In this document: piece after piece, positions 12,101 to 21,375 of the stretch
Numbering within the stretch: the first letter of the stretch is position 1
Layout: each line of letters starts with the position of its first letter
Assembly: GCA_015680905.1 (NCBI GenBank)
Contig: JADFTS010000115.1
Coordinates: forward strand, 29,252 to 93,251
Direction: 5' to 3'
From: Coptis chinensis
Lineage: Eukaryota; Streptophyta; Magnoliopsida; Ranunculales; Ranunculaceae
Length of the DNA stretch: 64,000 nt
Program-made: the position numbers and the translations under genes
The notes under the pieces: generated by a model
Told to the model about the DNA's origin: nothing
Database searches by the model: none
What the model saw: only the letters and a program-made list of their open reading frames with translations

Positions 12101-12980
12101 AAAATTGCTGAAGGCTTCTGATATCCTTGCCAATGTTTTAAAATGCGAAGCGCGGGGCAAGGCGTGTGACCAGCCCATGCCGTGAGCCGTATGAATAATA
12201 TAGCAGCTATTGTCCATTGAGATTGCAAGGGTGCTAAGTCCTGTCTATATATTTGATGGTGTGACTTTGGCAGGGGAACGTAGGTGATTCTAACTGGTAA
12301 GTCGCTGAACAGTGCTAGCAAGATAGACAGGTGTATATTGAAATTACACCATAAACTAGGGTTTCTGACGTACAGATGTTGGACACGGAAAGTATCTGTT
12401 AGACAGTATCTGTTTTGTCTAACGATTAAATAAGCATGCCCCCATTGTTTCAAAAGTTCAGCTTCTTCGTCTTAATTGCGCTGTTTTTTTTTTTTTTTTT
12501 TTTGAAAACCTCTCACATATGTATATATTTGACAGGCAATATGTTTAAAAATTCGTTAGTAACTTCTTTTCGAACGGTAATTTGCATTTTGAGCTCTTTT
12601 CCTTTTTCAAAGCGAAATGCATTTCCATAGTAAAATATGATTTACATTTTACGAGAAAAAACTCGAGGTTTTGTGTTCTGTTTTACAAAAAAACCTGTCA
12701 CGCTCTTTTTTACATATTTGTTCTTTTGGAACAAGAGTTCATGGTCCTCCTTAAAATTAATTTATTTCATTCATTTCAAAAGTGTCTTCGCTTTTAAACA
12801 AAGATTTTGTACTTCTTATTCAAAAAACTCACACATGTTATTTTATATATTTTAACAAAAAATATGCTAATTCCCTTTACACCCGAAAATTATACTTTGC
12901 AGAATCGTAGATGTAAATGTTTTTCGCCCAAATCCAATAGAAATAGCTGAGCTCTGTTTGATAAAATGTGCTCTCGTCTT
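9145..12980. other. Gene-poor region with no confident gene
   Basis: Several open frames (for example 9375-9722 plus, 10075-10380 plus, 12079-12453 minus) show no recognisable domain. A coding-like exon ending in a donor site lies at about 11600-11700, with a possible acceptor near 11865, but I cannot name it. A 21-base T run sits at 12483-12503. The stretch at 12140-12170 (GCGAAGCGCGGGGCAAGGCG) resembles a GC-rich dispersed plant repeat. Confidence 0.35.
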
Positions 12981-12997
12981 GAAATTGGTACATCTTT

Positions 12998-13963
12998 TTT
13001 TTTTTTCAAATAAGCTAGGGTTAGGCAGACCCTCACCTGTATTAAAATTAAGAGCAACTTACATAGACATATCCACTGACATCCTCTTTAAGATAGGCTT
13101 ACAAATCTATATCTAGAGGATGCCCAAACTGGACCGAACAAAAACTATTATCCTGCTCTAGAAACATGTCCATGAACTAACAATCTAGCCAAGCCCAACA
13201 ACAAAAAAGGCCAAAACTTCATGTCTACCGACCCAACCAGGTCAGGCCCAAGAAGAGCGGATGGATCTGGGCGACCCGAACTCCTTCTTCTCAACCCGCC
13301 AGCAGCAACCAGCGTCTAAGTGATGTCTTCCCCATCGCAAAGCTAAGGATTAACAAAATCTTGAAGTTATTACCAACTCGTCCTCATAAACCCAAAACAA
13401 CAATCATTACAAAGTTCATCAACCAAGAAATCATTTTCCAACCAATCAATCTATCATATCCACCCATAGAGAACATTTGAGTGAAATGCACCCCTTAACT
13501 GCTATCGCCTCCCTAGTTTCCTGCCAAACACCTTTTGTTTCAAGTCCCAAACTTGCGCTGAAGTTCTCACACCGTGATCCAAACTAGTTCAAAGATAAAA
13601 CTCCGGGAACAAACCACGAATGGAGTCATGGTTTTGACACACCCAAACTCAGAAGGATTTCTACGGATCAAGAGGGGTCAACAATCTTCTCTACCCATGA
13701 ACGATGAACAATTGTACCTGCCTTTCAGATCTGCCAGCTAGATCGAGATCCAACACGTTCAGCCAAGACCAATCTTTTGTTACCTCTTGTGAGTGCTCTT
13801 GAGAGAGACCGACCGTGTGCTAGAGAGGGGGTGGGCAACTTATCCAGCCACCGGCCGTCAGTGTTGACGCCGGTGGCTGGTCTACGATGTTTATCTAGGG
13901 GGGGTGGGCAACTTTAGTTTCTAAGAATTAAACTTATAATATAATATAATGACCAGTTTCTAA
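12998..13963 (-). mobile_element. LINE-like retro-insertion with poly(A) tail, non-coding
   Basis: A poly(T) run at about 12994-13006 is the poly(A) tail of an element on the minus strand. GAAATTGGTACATCTTT occurs on both sides (12981-12997 and 13964-13980), a 17-bp target duplication typical of target-primed reverse transcription. The 3' end carries GAGGGTCTGCCTAACCC just before the tail. The 5' end holds two copies of a GTTGCCCACCCCC motif (13830s and 13900s), like a short promoter repeat. I find no endonuclease or reverse transcriptase in about 970 bp, so it is a non-autonomous or internally deleted L1-type element. Confidence 0.8.
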
Positions 13964-14314
13964 GAAATTGGTACATCTTTCTGTAGCTTCTTGTTTGTAT
14001 AATTGTATGGCATATTGTTCTGTCGCGGGAAATTTGAGGATTCCCTGAACTTTTTAACTGAAGGGTACTTTGTGACAGTGCCATTGGTTAAGTTAGGAAG
14101 TTATTAGATTTTCAGCTTTCTGAAGGGTTATTAACTTATTATTATTATCCTTATTATTATTAGTCTCTTTGTACGTGTCTTCTCCACGTAATCCATCCTA
14201 ATACTTTCCAAATTTTTTCCCCACCTGGTGGACCCCACTGAATGTAGTTTTATTTAATAATTTATGGACTCATTACAATTTGACCTTTTCAAAAAAGACA
14301 ATAAAAATAAAACA

Positions 14315-14601
14315 TGTTAGAATTAAACCGATTTGGAGGGAATATCACACTGACTTAACACTAACTTAATATGTATTGAATTATTGAGAGAATGAGATAG
14401 ATAAAATGCTTATTCATTGAGGTAAGTCTAAATAGGAAGAGGCTACCTTTATATACAACTAGGTAACCTCCTTTCCAAGATAAAGGATTATCAGGATAAG
14501 TATCAGATAGAGGGTTATCAGGATAAACACCAGATAGAGGGTTATCAAGATAAACACAGATCAATGGTGGGCATCCATATAAGCCCATGGATTTCATAAC
14601 A
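14315..14601 (-). repeat. 3' LTR of the copia element
   Basis: The LTR contains two to three tandem copies of a ~28-bp motif (GGTTATCAGGATAAACACC) at 14483-14565, shared with the other LTR. A TATATA stretch lies near the middle. Terminal dinucleotides are TG and CA. Confidence 0.9.
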
Positions 14602-14940
14602 CTCCCCCTTGGATGTCCACCATTCTTGTGGAAATTATGGTGGATGCATCTTTTTGTAGCATTCTTCTGGATGCTCTATAACTATCCAATGACAGTTGCT
14701 TCATTAAAACCTTGCTAAGGAAAATCTAGTGGGAAAAACCAAAGTGAAGGGAAAAAGAGTACAACATTACTCAGAATCATTGTGACTTGCTTTATACTGC
14801 CTCATTAAAACCTTTATTAGGAAAATCCAGTGGGATAAAACCTAGCTAGATAAGGGAAAAGAGTACCGTGCATATGTCCTGGGACACATTCTTCAGGATG
14901 CTCCCCCTGTTCTATTACTCCCCTTGATAAAGACAAGTCT

Positions 14941-15350
14941 TTATATGGCTTGGTGGTGAACTCTGCGCATGCCGATCCCATATACAAGCTTTTGAAATGT
15001 ATGCTTCGATAGTGATTTAGAGAAGAGATCAGCAAGGTTGTCGCTGGAATGAACTTGCTCGACCTTAATTTGCTTCTTCTTCTGAAGTTGATGAGTGTAA
15101 AAGAATTTTGGCGCAATGTGTTTTGTCTTGTCTCCTTTATAAATCCTTCTTGAATTTGGGTTATACAAGCTGCATTATCCTCATAAATAATGCTGGGAAC
15201 ACCTGTTATAGAAGGTAATTGACAAGAACTACGAATATGCCAAATTAATAACCTTAGCCATACACATTCACGACTAGCTTCATGAAGAGCTAAAATTTCA
15301 GAGTGGTTAGAGGAAGTTTCCACTAAAGTTTGTTTAGTACAATGCTAACA
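14941..15350 (-). pseudogene. Copia RNase H, C-terminal part, frameshifted
   Basis: The minus strand reads T-K-Q-T-L-V-E-T-S-S-N-H-S-E-I, then A-L-H-E-A-S-R-E-C-V-W-L-R and I-I-Y-E-D-N-A-A-C-I, the hallmarks of the copia RNase H domain. A frameshift near 15150 moves the rest (H-I-A-P-K-F-F, then D-N-L-A-D-L-F-S-K-S-L) to another frame. The upstream part of the same domain continues at 16166-16320, on the far side of the inserted retro-element. Confidence 0.85.
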
Positions 15351-15358
15351 AATGGCAG

Positions 15359-16164
15359 AGTGGTTAGAGGAAGCTTCTGCAAATGTCAATGAAGCTTCCG
15401 CTTGTCGACCCGCTTCTCGGTTGGCATCCTCGAGTTCATCGAGGTGGACATGGTGACACAAATGGTCAAGCAGAGCGGCACCAACAAAGAGTTACTCCTC
15501 TTAACCAACTCCCAAATAGTAGAGAAATAAACATGTATGAAGGGTTAGTTGATGGAAATGAGGATGTAGATGACGATCTCTCAGAGAGTGAATCTGAGTT
15601 GTTTGGGGATACGTATATAGGGGCTCCAACGATTGCATTGCCTAAGAGCACATCAAAGTATGCAGCGCTTTCTGAGAATCAATGGACTACTGTGAAGCCA
15701 AAAAGAAGCAAAAGGATTCAAGAGCGTTCTTCAGGAGAAATAGAGCCTACACTTGCAATGATGAAGAAGGTTAAGTCGTTAACTAAGAACAAAAAGATGA
15801 GATATCTTGAGGACTACACAAAAGAGTTTTGGGATGACACTTTGGGACTCACTTATGTGTGTTGTGCTTGTGAAGGTTTCTTTTGTAACTATGAGAAAGC
15901 GCAGACTCATCTTAGGAAAGATCATCCTAAGATTGTAAAGGAAATCATGACTAGGAAGTAGGATTCTTAGCTCTACTTTCTTACGGTTCGATTGTAGCAT
16001 GTCTAGTGATCTCAGGTGTGTTAGGCTTATAGTCTGTCGATTTGCGTCTATGTGTACCTCCTTTTAATGATCAAACTCTTAGGGAGATTTGTAAGGTTTA
16101 CCCTTTTGCAATATAAACCGGTGGGGGTCTGCCTTAACCCCATAACTTTTTCAAAAAAAAAAAA
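15359..16164 (+). mobile_element. Poly(A)-tailed retro-insert inside the copia RNase H region
   Basis: About 0.8 kb of unrelated sequence interrupts the copia RNase H frame. It ends in a run of about 14 A, and AAATGGCAG flanks it at 15350-15358 and 16165-16173. Removing the insert and one copy of the flank rejoins the copia reading frame, save for small indels. Just before the tail it carries GGGGGTCTGCCTTAACCCC, closely matching the end of the LINE-like insert at 13 kb. These are the marks of LINE-machinery retrotransposition. It holds one intact ORF. Confidence 0.88.
15383..15961 (+). CDS. 192-aa protein with a C-terminal C2H2-like finger, family unknown
   Basis: This is the only long ORF in the retro-insert and it is uninterrupted. 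The first 45 residues are basic and His/Pro-rich. Residues about 53-70 are strongly acidic (D-V-D-D-D-L-S-E-S-E-S-E). A Lys-rich stretch follows, and residues about 159-182 hold C-C-A-C, an F-F-C-N-Y-E spacer and H-L-R-K-D-H, a plausible Cys2-His2 zinc finger (inferred). I do not recognise the family. Position, poly(A) tail and lack of introns say it arrived by reverse transcription. It could be a retrogene copy of a host mRNA, or the ORF of a non-autonomous LINE, since its 3' end resembles that of the 13-kb insert. The first Met (15383) is assumed; a second candidate start at 15533 (M-Y-E-G-L) begins the acidic part. Confidence 0.55.
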   Translation: MSMKLPLVDPLLGWHPRVHRGGHGDTNGQAERHQQRVTPLNQLPNSREINMYEGLVDGNEDVDDDLSESESELFGDTYIGAPTIALPKSTSKYAALSENQWTTVKPKRSKRIQERSSGEIEPTLAMMKKVKSLTKNKKMRYLEDYTKEFWDDTLGLTYVCCACEGFFCNYEKAQTHLRKDHPKIVKEIMTRK

Positions 16165-16613
16165 AAATGGCAGCATTACCACTAAGAAATACATACCTGT
16201 TTGGGAGTGACCCTTCTGAGGGTCAGATAAATAACCAAAGACTACATAGCCAACTAGATCATAGTCATTAGTGGAACCATAAGAATAAAATAGTTTCATA
16301 CAAGTTATTCCATAAAAATATCTTAATATGTGTTTGACATCATTCCAGTGCTTAAGTGTATGTGCATAATTATATCTTGATAAGAAACTAATAGAAAATG
16401 CAATGTATGATCTTGTGCACGTATTGTGCTAGATACATAAATGCACCAATTGCACTCAAGTATAGTACTTCAGGACCCAATACTTCATAAACTAATAGAA
16501 AATGCAATGTATGGGTTTTTCTCTGTATTCGGTGACCGGACGACCATTGGGGTACTTAATGGATGTGCCTTGTCCATATGAAAATGTTTCAAAACATTCT
16601 CGGTGTAATTAGT

Positions 16614-17310
16614 CTAGTGGAGTAATACACTACTAGAACTTCTCTCGATCTGCAAGCCGAGACAAAGTCTTATTTCCCCAAGGTCTTTCATCTCAAATTC
16701 TTTCTTTACGTATTGAGCAGTTATCTCGAGCTCTTCCGGAGTTCCAATCAAATTTATGTCATCCACATAAACGGCTAGTATTGCAAATCCATTTAAGGAT
16801 TTCTTTATGAAGACACATGGGCAAATTTCATTGTTTGTATACCCTTTCTTAGACAAATATTCACTAAGACGATTGTACCACAATCTTTTGGATTGTTTTA
16901 AACCATACAATAAACGTCTTAGTTTAATTGAGTACGTACTCCTTGATTTTGCATCAGGCAAACCAAATCCTTTAGGGATTTTCATGTAAATATATTTGTC
17001 TATGTCCCCATGCAAGTAGGCAGTCACTACATCCATGAGTCTCATATCTAAGCTTTCGGAAACTGCTAAACTTATTAGATATATGAAAGTTGTAGTGTCC
17101 ATAATAGGAGAGTATGTTTCTTCATAATCAATCTCAGGTTTCTGCAGAAAACCTTGTGCCACAAGGCGTGCCTTATATCGAGAAATTTCATTTTTCTCGT
17201 TTCGTTTTCAAACAAACACCCATTTGTAACCTACAGGGTTAACACCTTCTGGGGTTTGTACTATAGGTCCAAATACACCACGTTTATTGAAAGAGTTTAA
17301 TTATGCTTGA
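16614..17310 (-). pseudogene. Copia reverse transcriptase, partly open
   Basis: The 182-residue frame at 16614-17162 has the palm-domain motifs of copia RT: A-Q-G-F-x-Q-K-P-x-I-D-Y-E-E-T-Y-S-P, the catalytic Asp in M-D-V-V-T-A-Y-L-H-G, L-L-Y-G-L-K-Q-S, and the active-site box Y-V-D-D. Upstream codons to about 17310 continue the family sequence (G-Y-K-W-V-F-V, then K-A-R-L-V) but with a stop and a frame break near 17165-17200. The thumb and the start of RNase H follow in broken frames down to 16166. Confidence 0.9.
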
Positions 17311-18245
17311 ATAGCAAATTCCAGATTGGCCAATCTTTCTTTTGTCGACAAAACACGTGGTTCATTTATTTTTCATCATTGTCCTTTGATGTTCCAATAG
17401 CTATACCATAGTTAAATATGTCATCCATGACAAGTGCTTTTCTATTCCACAATTCACCTGAACATGCATGGAATATTGAGATCGATCTCTTTATTTTCAG
17501 GTACCTGTGCCTCTCCAGGGGCAACCATATATAGGCATTTCAGTGAATTTTGGATATTTGCACATTTTCATTATTTGTTTATGGAGCTCCAGCCATTACC
17601 TGACTATTATTTGGACAAGATGGTTCCTTAGTTCTCCTCTCCTAGGAGCACTCTCTTTGGATCTTATAGGTCTACCACGCTTTTAGTGTATAGTAGATTC
17701 ATTTGCCGCCATGTTTGGACCTCGTCCAAATGGAACATCAATTATAGCTGGCACATTCATGGTTACTTTTACCATATCATTAAATGCTTAGGCATTTTCT
17801 CTGCAACCGCTTGCAAGTATATCATTCTCCTTATCTCATATAGTCACATTCATTGTTTGGATTCTTAATGAGACAGAGGACGGATCCAAGTTGCTTCACG
17901 TCGTTCCATCGAGCAACCATTGCTTTTCTCCCCCTAACGACGGGAAGACTGCCTCATTAAATTGACAATTATGTAATACATACTGTCTAAGTGAGCTTCT
18001 TGCTCCCAACGTTAGATATGATACACAATGTCTTTCTCATTTATGGGTATAGTCTACCGGACATATATCCATAATACTTTTCTTCATTTTTATATCCATA
18101 CATTTTGACATAAAGCAAAATAAATTTGTAAAGATTGATACTGGCACAAGTATATTAAGAAAAATAAAACTTGAGATTCATAATAAGGAAATGCAAAATA
18201 TTAACGACAATCCTAGCCTAGACTGTCCATGAATAAAACACAATA

Positions 18246-18488
18246 TTAACGGTAAACGTTCCATGAATTGGTAATAAAAATATAATTAACTAAATAAATC
18301 ATTCCAAAGATGAAAGTTTGCTCATCAAACTTTCCCATTGCATTTGGTAGTATGACCATCTTCTGGTGATCATACCTATCCTTCAGGGATTTCCAAAGAC
18401 CTGCTGGGTCTTCCTCTATTAGGTACTCATTCTTTAAGTTGTCATGAATATGATGACATAGGAATATGAGAGTTGTGGCCTTTAACAT
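18246..18488 (-). pseudogene. Copia gag, N-terminal half only
   Basis: Eighty codons resemble the UBN2/gag domain of copia elements: A-L-x-F-L-x-H-H-I-H-x-N-L-K, E-D-P-A-G-L-W-K-S-L-K-D-R-Y-D-H-Q-K and V-x-L-P-N-A. After that point the family sequence stops abruptly; the rest of gag, the nucleocapsid knuckle, protease and integrase core are not present downstream, which implies an internal deletion. Confidence 0.75.
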
Positions 18489-18633
18489 ATATGATTTTAG
18501 AACTTCAAGTTCTTGAAAACAAAATAGCTATAAAAACGAATTGGGCCTACATAAATGACCACTGTAATGGGCCAAAACCGAACCAGTCCTTATGGGTTGG
18601 ACCTGACCAAGTCGATATAGTCAACCAGACGAT

Positions 18634-18897
18634 CTTAGAACTTCAGGTTCTTAAAAAAAATAGATCTTGGAACTTTAGGTTCCTAAAAATTCGACCTTAG
18701 AACTTCTGGTTCCTAAAAATTAGATCTTGGAACGCCAGGTTCCTAAAAATAATAGATCTTAGAACTTCAAGTTTCTAAAAAAAAATAGATTTTGGAACTT
18801 CGGGTTCCTAACAATTTAATTCTTGGAACTTCAGGTTCCTAAAAAAATAGATCTTGGAACTTTGGGTTCCAAATATATCGTAGAACTTTAGGGTCTA
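18634..18897. repeat. ~30-bp tandem repeat in the copia leader, built on GGAAC-N5-GTTCC
   Basis: About nine imperfect copies of a 28-34-bp unit of the form CTTGGAACTTCAGGTTCCTAAAAA follow each other, and a detached copy lies at about 18500. Each unit contains a short inverted repeat, GGAAC and GTTCC (or AGAAC/GTTCT) around a 5-nt spacer, so leader RNA could fold into a row of small hairpins. The array sits between gag and the 5' LTR. Confidence 0.85.
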
Positions 18898-19867
18898 CAT
18901 CATTGTTCAATAGTATACATAAAAAAAAAATGAAAATGAAAAGAATTGCATGTAATTCTATGTTTTAATCCATCTCACAATATAAAACAAAGAATTGCAT
19001 AGATTTGGTAAGGAATACGATACCTATCCGATTGAAAAATCAGATTACCACGTTTCGCTATTCGATGAGAAATTGGCCCAAGGCCATAAAGAACTGTAAA
19101 ACTGAATCAGCTCTGGACGAATTAGGCTTAAATCCATACACCGTTGGAAACATATTTGAGTTAGCTTTCTAATGCAATAAGCGGATTGCAAAACCGATCA
19201 CCGAGTAGAAAGTTATAACTGTTTTCGTCAGAAGTGTCTTTCTATTCCGAATTTCGAAGCTAATATCATGAGCTGGGTTTTATTAACTTAAGGCCCATAA
19301 TCAATAAAACATATGGGCTTTGACCTTTAAAAGTTATTAGGCCCTTTATCCAGTAAAATATAAAATGTTGTCATCGTCTTCTTCACTGGAATAGCCGACC
19401 ATAAGTTTTTAAAGGAATCACCGAATCAAGTACTTAAAGCTTGATTTAACTTTATCATAATAGATGCATAACATTTAACAACTAGTCATTATAAAGCCCA
19501 ATTAGAAAAAAAAAAATAATAACCATGATGAAATTAAATATTGCATGCTCCATGCCTCTCTAGAAGGTTGTTATCTTGCTTTACAGCATCACAAGTCATA
19601 CCTAAGTATGGCATAGCTAATAAATTGGTATTAACCCTTTTCTTTTATCAAACTAAAAACAAAAGAAAAATTTAGAAGTTGATCCAGGAAATATAAATGA
19701 TACGATGAACATTAGAGCTCTTTACTTCAGCTACCAAGGCACAATGAAATTTAATAGACTTGACCTGGATAATCTATAGTCAATCAGTCCTTACAGTAGA
19801 TCTTATATTTCTTACCACATTTATTTATTTATTAATTTGCATGTTTATTGGTAGATAGGTATTGCAC

Positions 19868-20553
19868 TGGGAGTCAAAATGGCCCTCAAACCCTTAGCCC
19901 GCCCGCTCCGACCCGGCCCATGGGCCAAAAAAACTCTCAAAATTAAGCCCTCATACATTCGTGGGCTGGGCCGACCCGGCCCTCAAGCCTTTGAGGGGAG
20001 GGTATGGGCCTAGACTTCGATACTTAAGCCCTTCCTTAAGCCCTACCTCATTGGGCCCTCAACATTTATTACATATATTTTAATAAAAATTTTACAATAT
20101 ATTTCATTTTAACATTAATATCTTTAAAAATCACTTAAAAAACGTTTATCTATTAAGTTTGCCAACCTTATAATTTCATTATAATATTTTTATGAAATGA
20201 ATTTAAGCGGTCTTAATTGACTAATACAACTTTTAACAAGTTTTTAGTAGTTTGAAAGGTTTAATTGTGAAGTTGCATTCGATTTTATCATTTTTAACTA
20301 ATGTTTCTAAATTTATTTTGTAAATCAAATGTATAACATAAGATATCCGGGCTCTCGCGTTTGGCCCTCAAGGCCGCTCAAGCCTACCGAGAGGGGTTGG
20401 TGCAGTAAAACTTTCGAGATTTAAGCATTGGTCCGACCCAACCCGACCCTCGAAGTAAATGAGGGTAGGGTAGGAGGCGGCCGACCCAAAGCATAATGGG
20501 GCTTCATTGTTTGAGGGTCGGGCCAGCCCGGCCCAGCCCATTTGACACCACTA
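19868..20553. mobile_element. hAT-like MITE nested in the copia leader
   Basis: The two ends are long imperfect inverted repeats rich in GGGCC and CCGGCCC. The left begins TGGGAGTCAAAATGGCCC; the right end, read inward, gives TAGTGGTGTCAAATGGGC. This is the usual start of a common plant hAT MITE group (GTGTCAAA-TGGGC). Flanks are TATTGCAC (19860-19867) and TTTTGCAC (20554-20561), a 7/8 match to an 8-bp duplication. The middle is AT-rich and non-coding. Confidence 0.75.
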
Positions 20554-20933
20554 TTTTGCACAGAGCTTAATTATCGTACCACATGCAGATCATTCATCGA
20601 CTCTCTTGACTGAAAAGCAAAAACACCTCTTATATTACATTACCGGAATTCGGCGCTAAAGACTACCGATAATAGCACCTTCGTCTTCTGTTTTACGCGA
20701 CTCGATTGAAACAAAGCGGTTTAAACATGCACTTACGGTAACAAGCCGAGGAAAAAGGCGTTAACAGTAAAGTTAAATTCAACGGTAAGTAACGAATTTA
20801 ATACCAAAATACGAATTTAAATTCAATAGTATCGATTACGATTCATAATAACAAATTAAACACATACCATTAATCGTAAGTAAAGCACATACCTTTAATC
20901 CAAAGCTAGAGATTATCGTGCTGATAATTTACA

Positions 20934-21220
20934 TGTTAGAATTAAACCAATTTGGAGGGAATATCACACTGACTTAACACTAACTTAATATGTATTGAAT
21001 TATTGAGAGAATGAGATAGATAGAATGCTTATTCATTGAGGTAAGTCTAAATAGGAAGAGGCTACCTTTATATACAACTAGGTAACCTCCTTTCCAAGAT
21101 AAAGGATTATCAGGATAAATACCAGATAGAGGGTTATCATGATAAACACCAAATAGAGGGTTATCAGGATAAACACAGATCAATGGTGGGCATCCATATA
21201 AGCCCACGGATTTCATAACA
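20934..21220 (-). repeat. 5' LTR of the copia element
   Basis: Same length and ends as the LTR at 14315-14601 with about eight differences. As the element lies on the minus strand, this is the transcription-starting copy. Confidence 0.9.
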
Positions 21221-21349
21221 AAACAAAAATAGTATGAACTATAATATTGGCGTTTGGCAAGGAGCAAAATAGAAAAGAAAAATTAATGACGCGATGAATT
21301 TTACTGTAGAGCCTCCGGTTTTCTTTAAAGAAGTAAGATTATAAAATTA

Positions 21350-21375
21350 CTAGCATCATGCACGTGCGTTGCACA
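21350..21375 (-). mobile_element. 3' terminus of a minus-strand Helitron
   Basis: Read on the minus strand, GTGCAACGCAC (stem GTGC/GCAC) is followed by about ten bases and then CTAG at 21353-21350, with T as the next flanking base. Hairpin plus CTRR plus T is the standard Helitron 3' end, and the CACGTGC-rich hairpin is common in plant families. The body should extend to higher coordinates, but I could not find its TC 5' end. Confidence 0.6.

Larger units (their letters stand above)
14315..21220 (-). mobile_element. Complete but defective Ty1/copia retrotransposon with nested insertions
   Basis: Two 287-bp LTRs (14315-14601 and 20934-21220) begin TGTTA and end TAACA on either strand. They differ at about eight positions (about 3%), so the element is not very young. 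AAACA occurs immediately outside both ends (14310-14314, 21221-21225), a perfect 5-bp target duplication. On the minus strand, an AAGGGGGAG polypurine tract abuts the 3' LTR (14602-14612), and TTATCAGCACG next to the 5' LTR is a plausible primer site. Coding remnants in order are: gag (18488-18246), integrase-to-RT linker with K-R-G-R-P-I-R-S-K (about 17660-17950), reverse transcriptase, and RNase H. Protease and the integrase core are missing: only about 300 bp separates gag from the linker. Stops and frameshifts throughout show it is dead. About 2 kb of leader lies between gag and the 5' LTR, swollen by a MITE and a tandem repeat. Confidence 0.92.

Noticed and set aside
12079-12453. 124-codon minus-strand open frame
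   Set aside because: No domain, no splice partners, and it overlaps a GC-rich dispersed-repeat-like stretch; probably chance.
12483-12503. T run as a retro-insertion tail
   Set aside because: No flanking target duplication or element 3' signature was found beside it.
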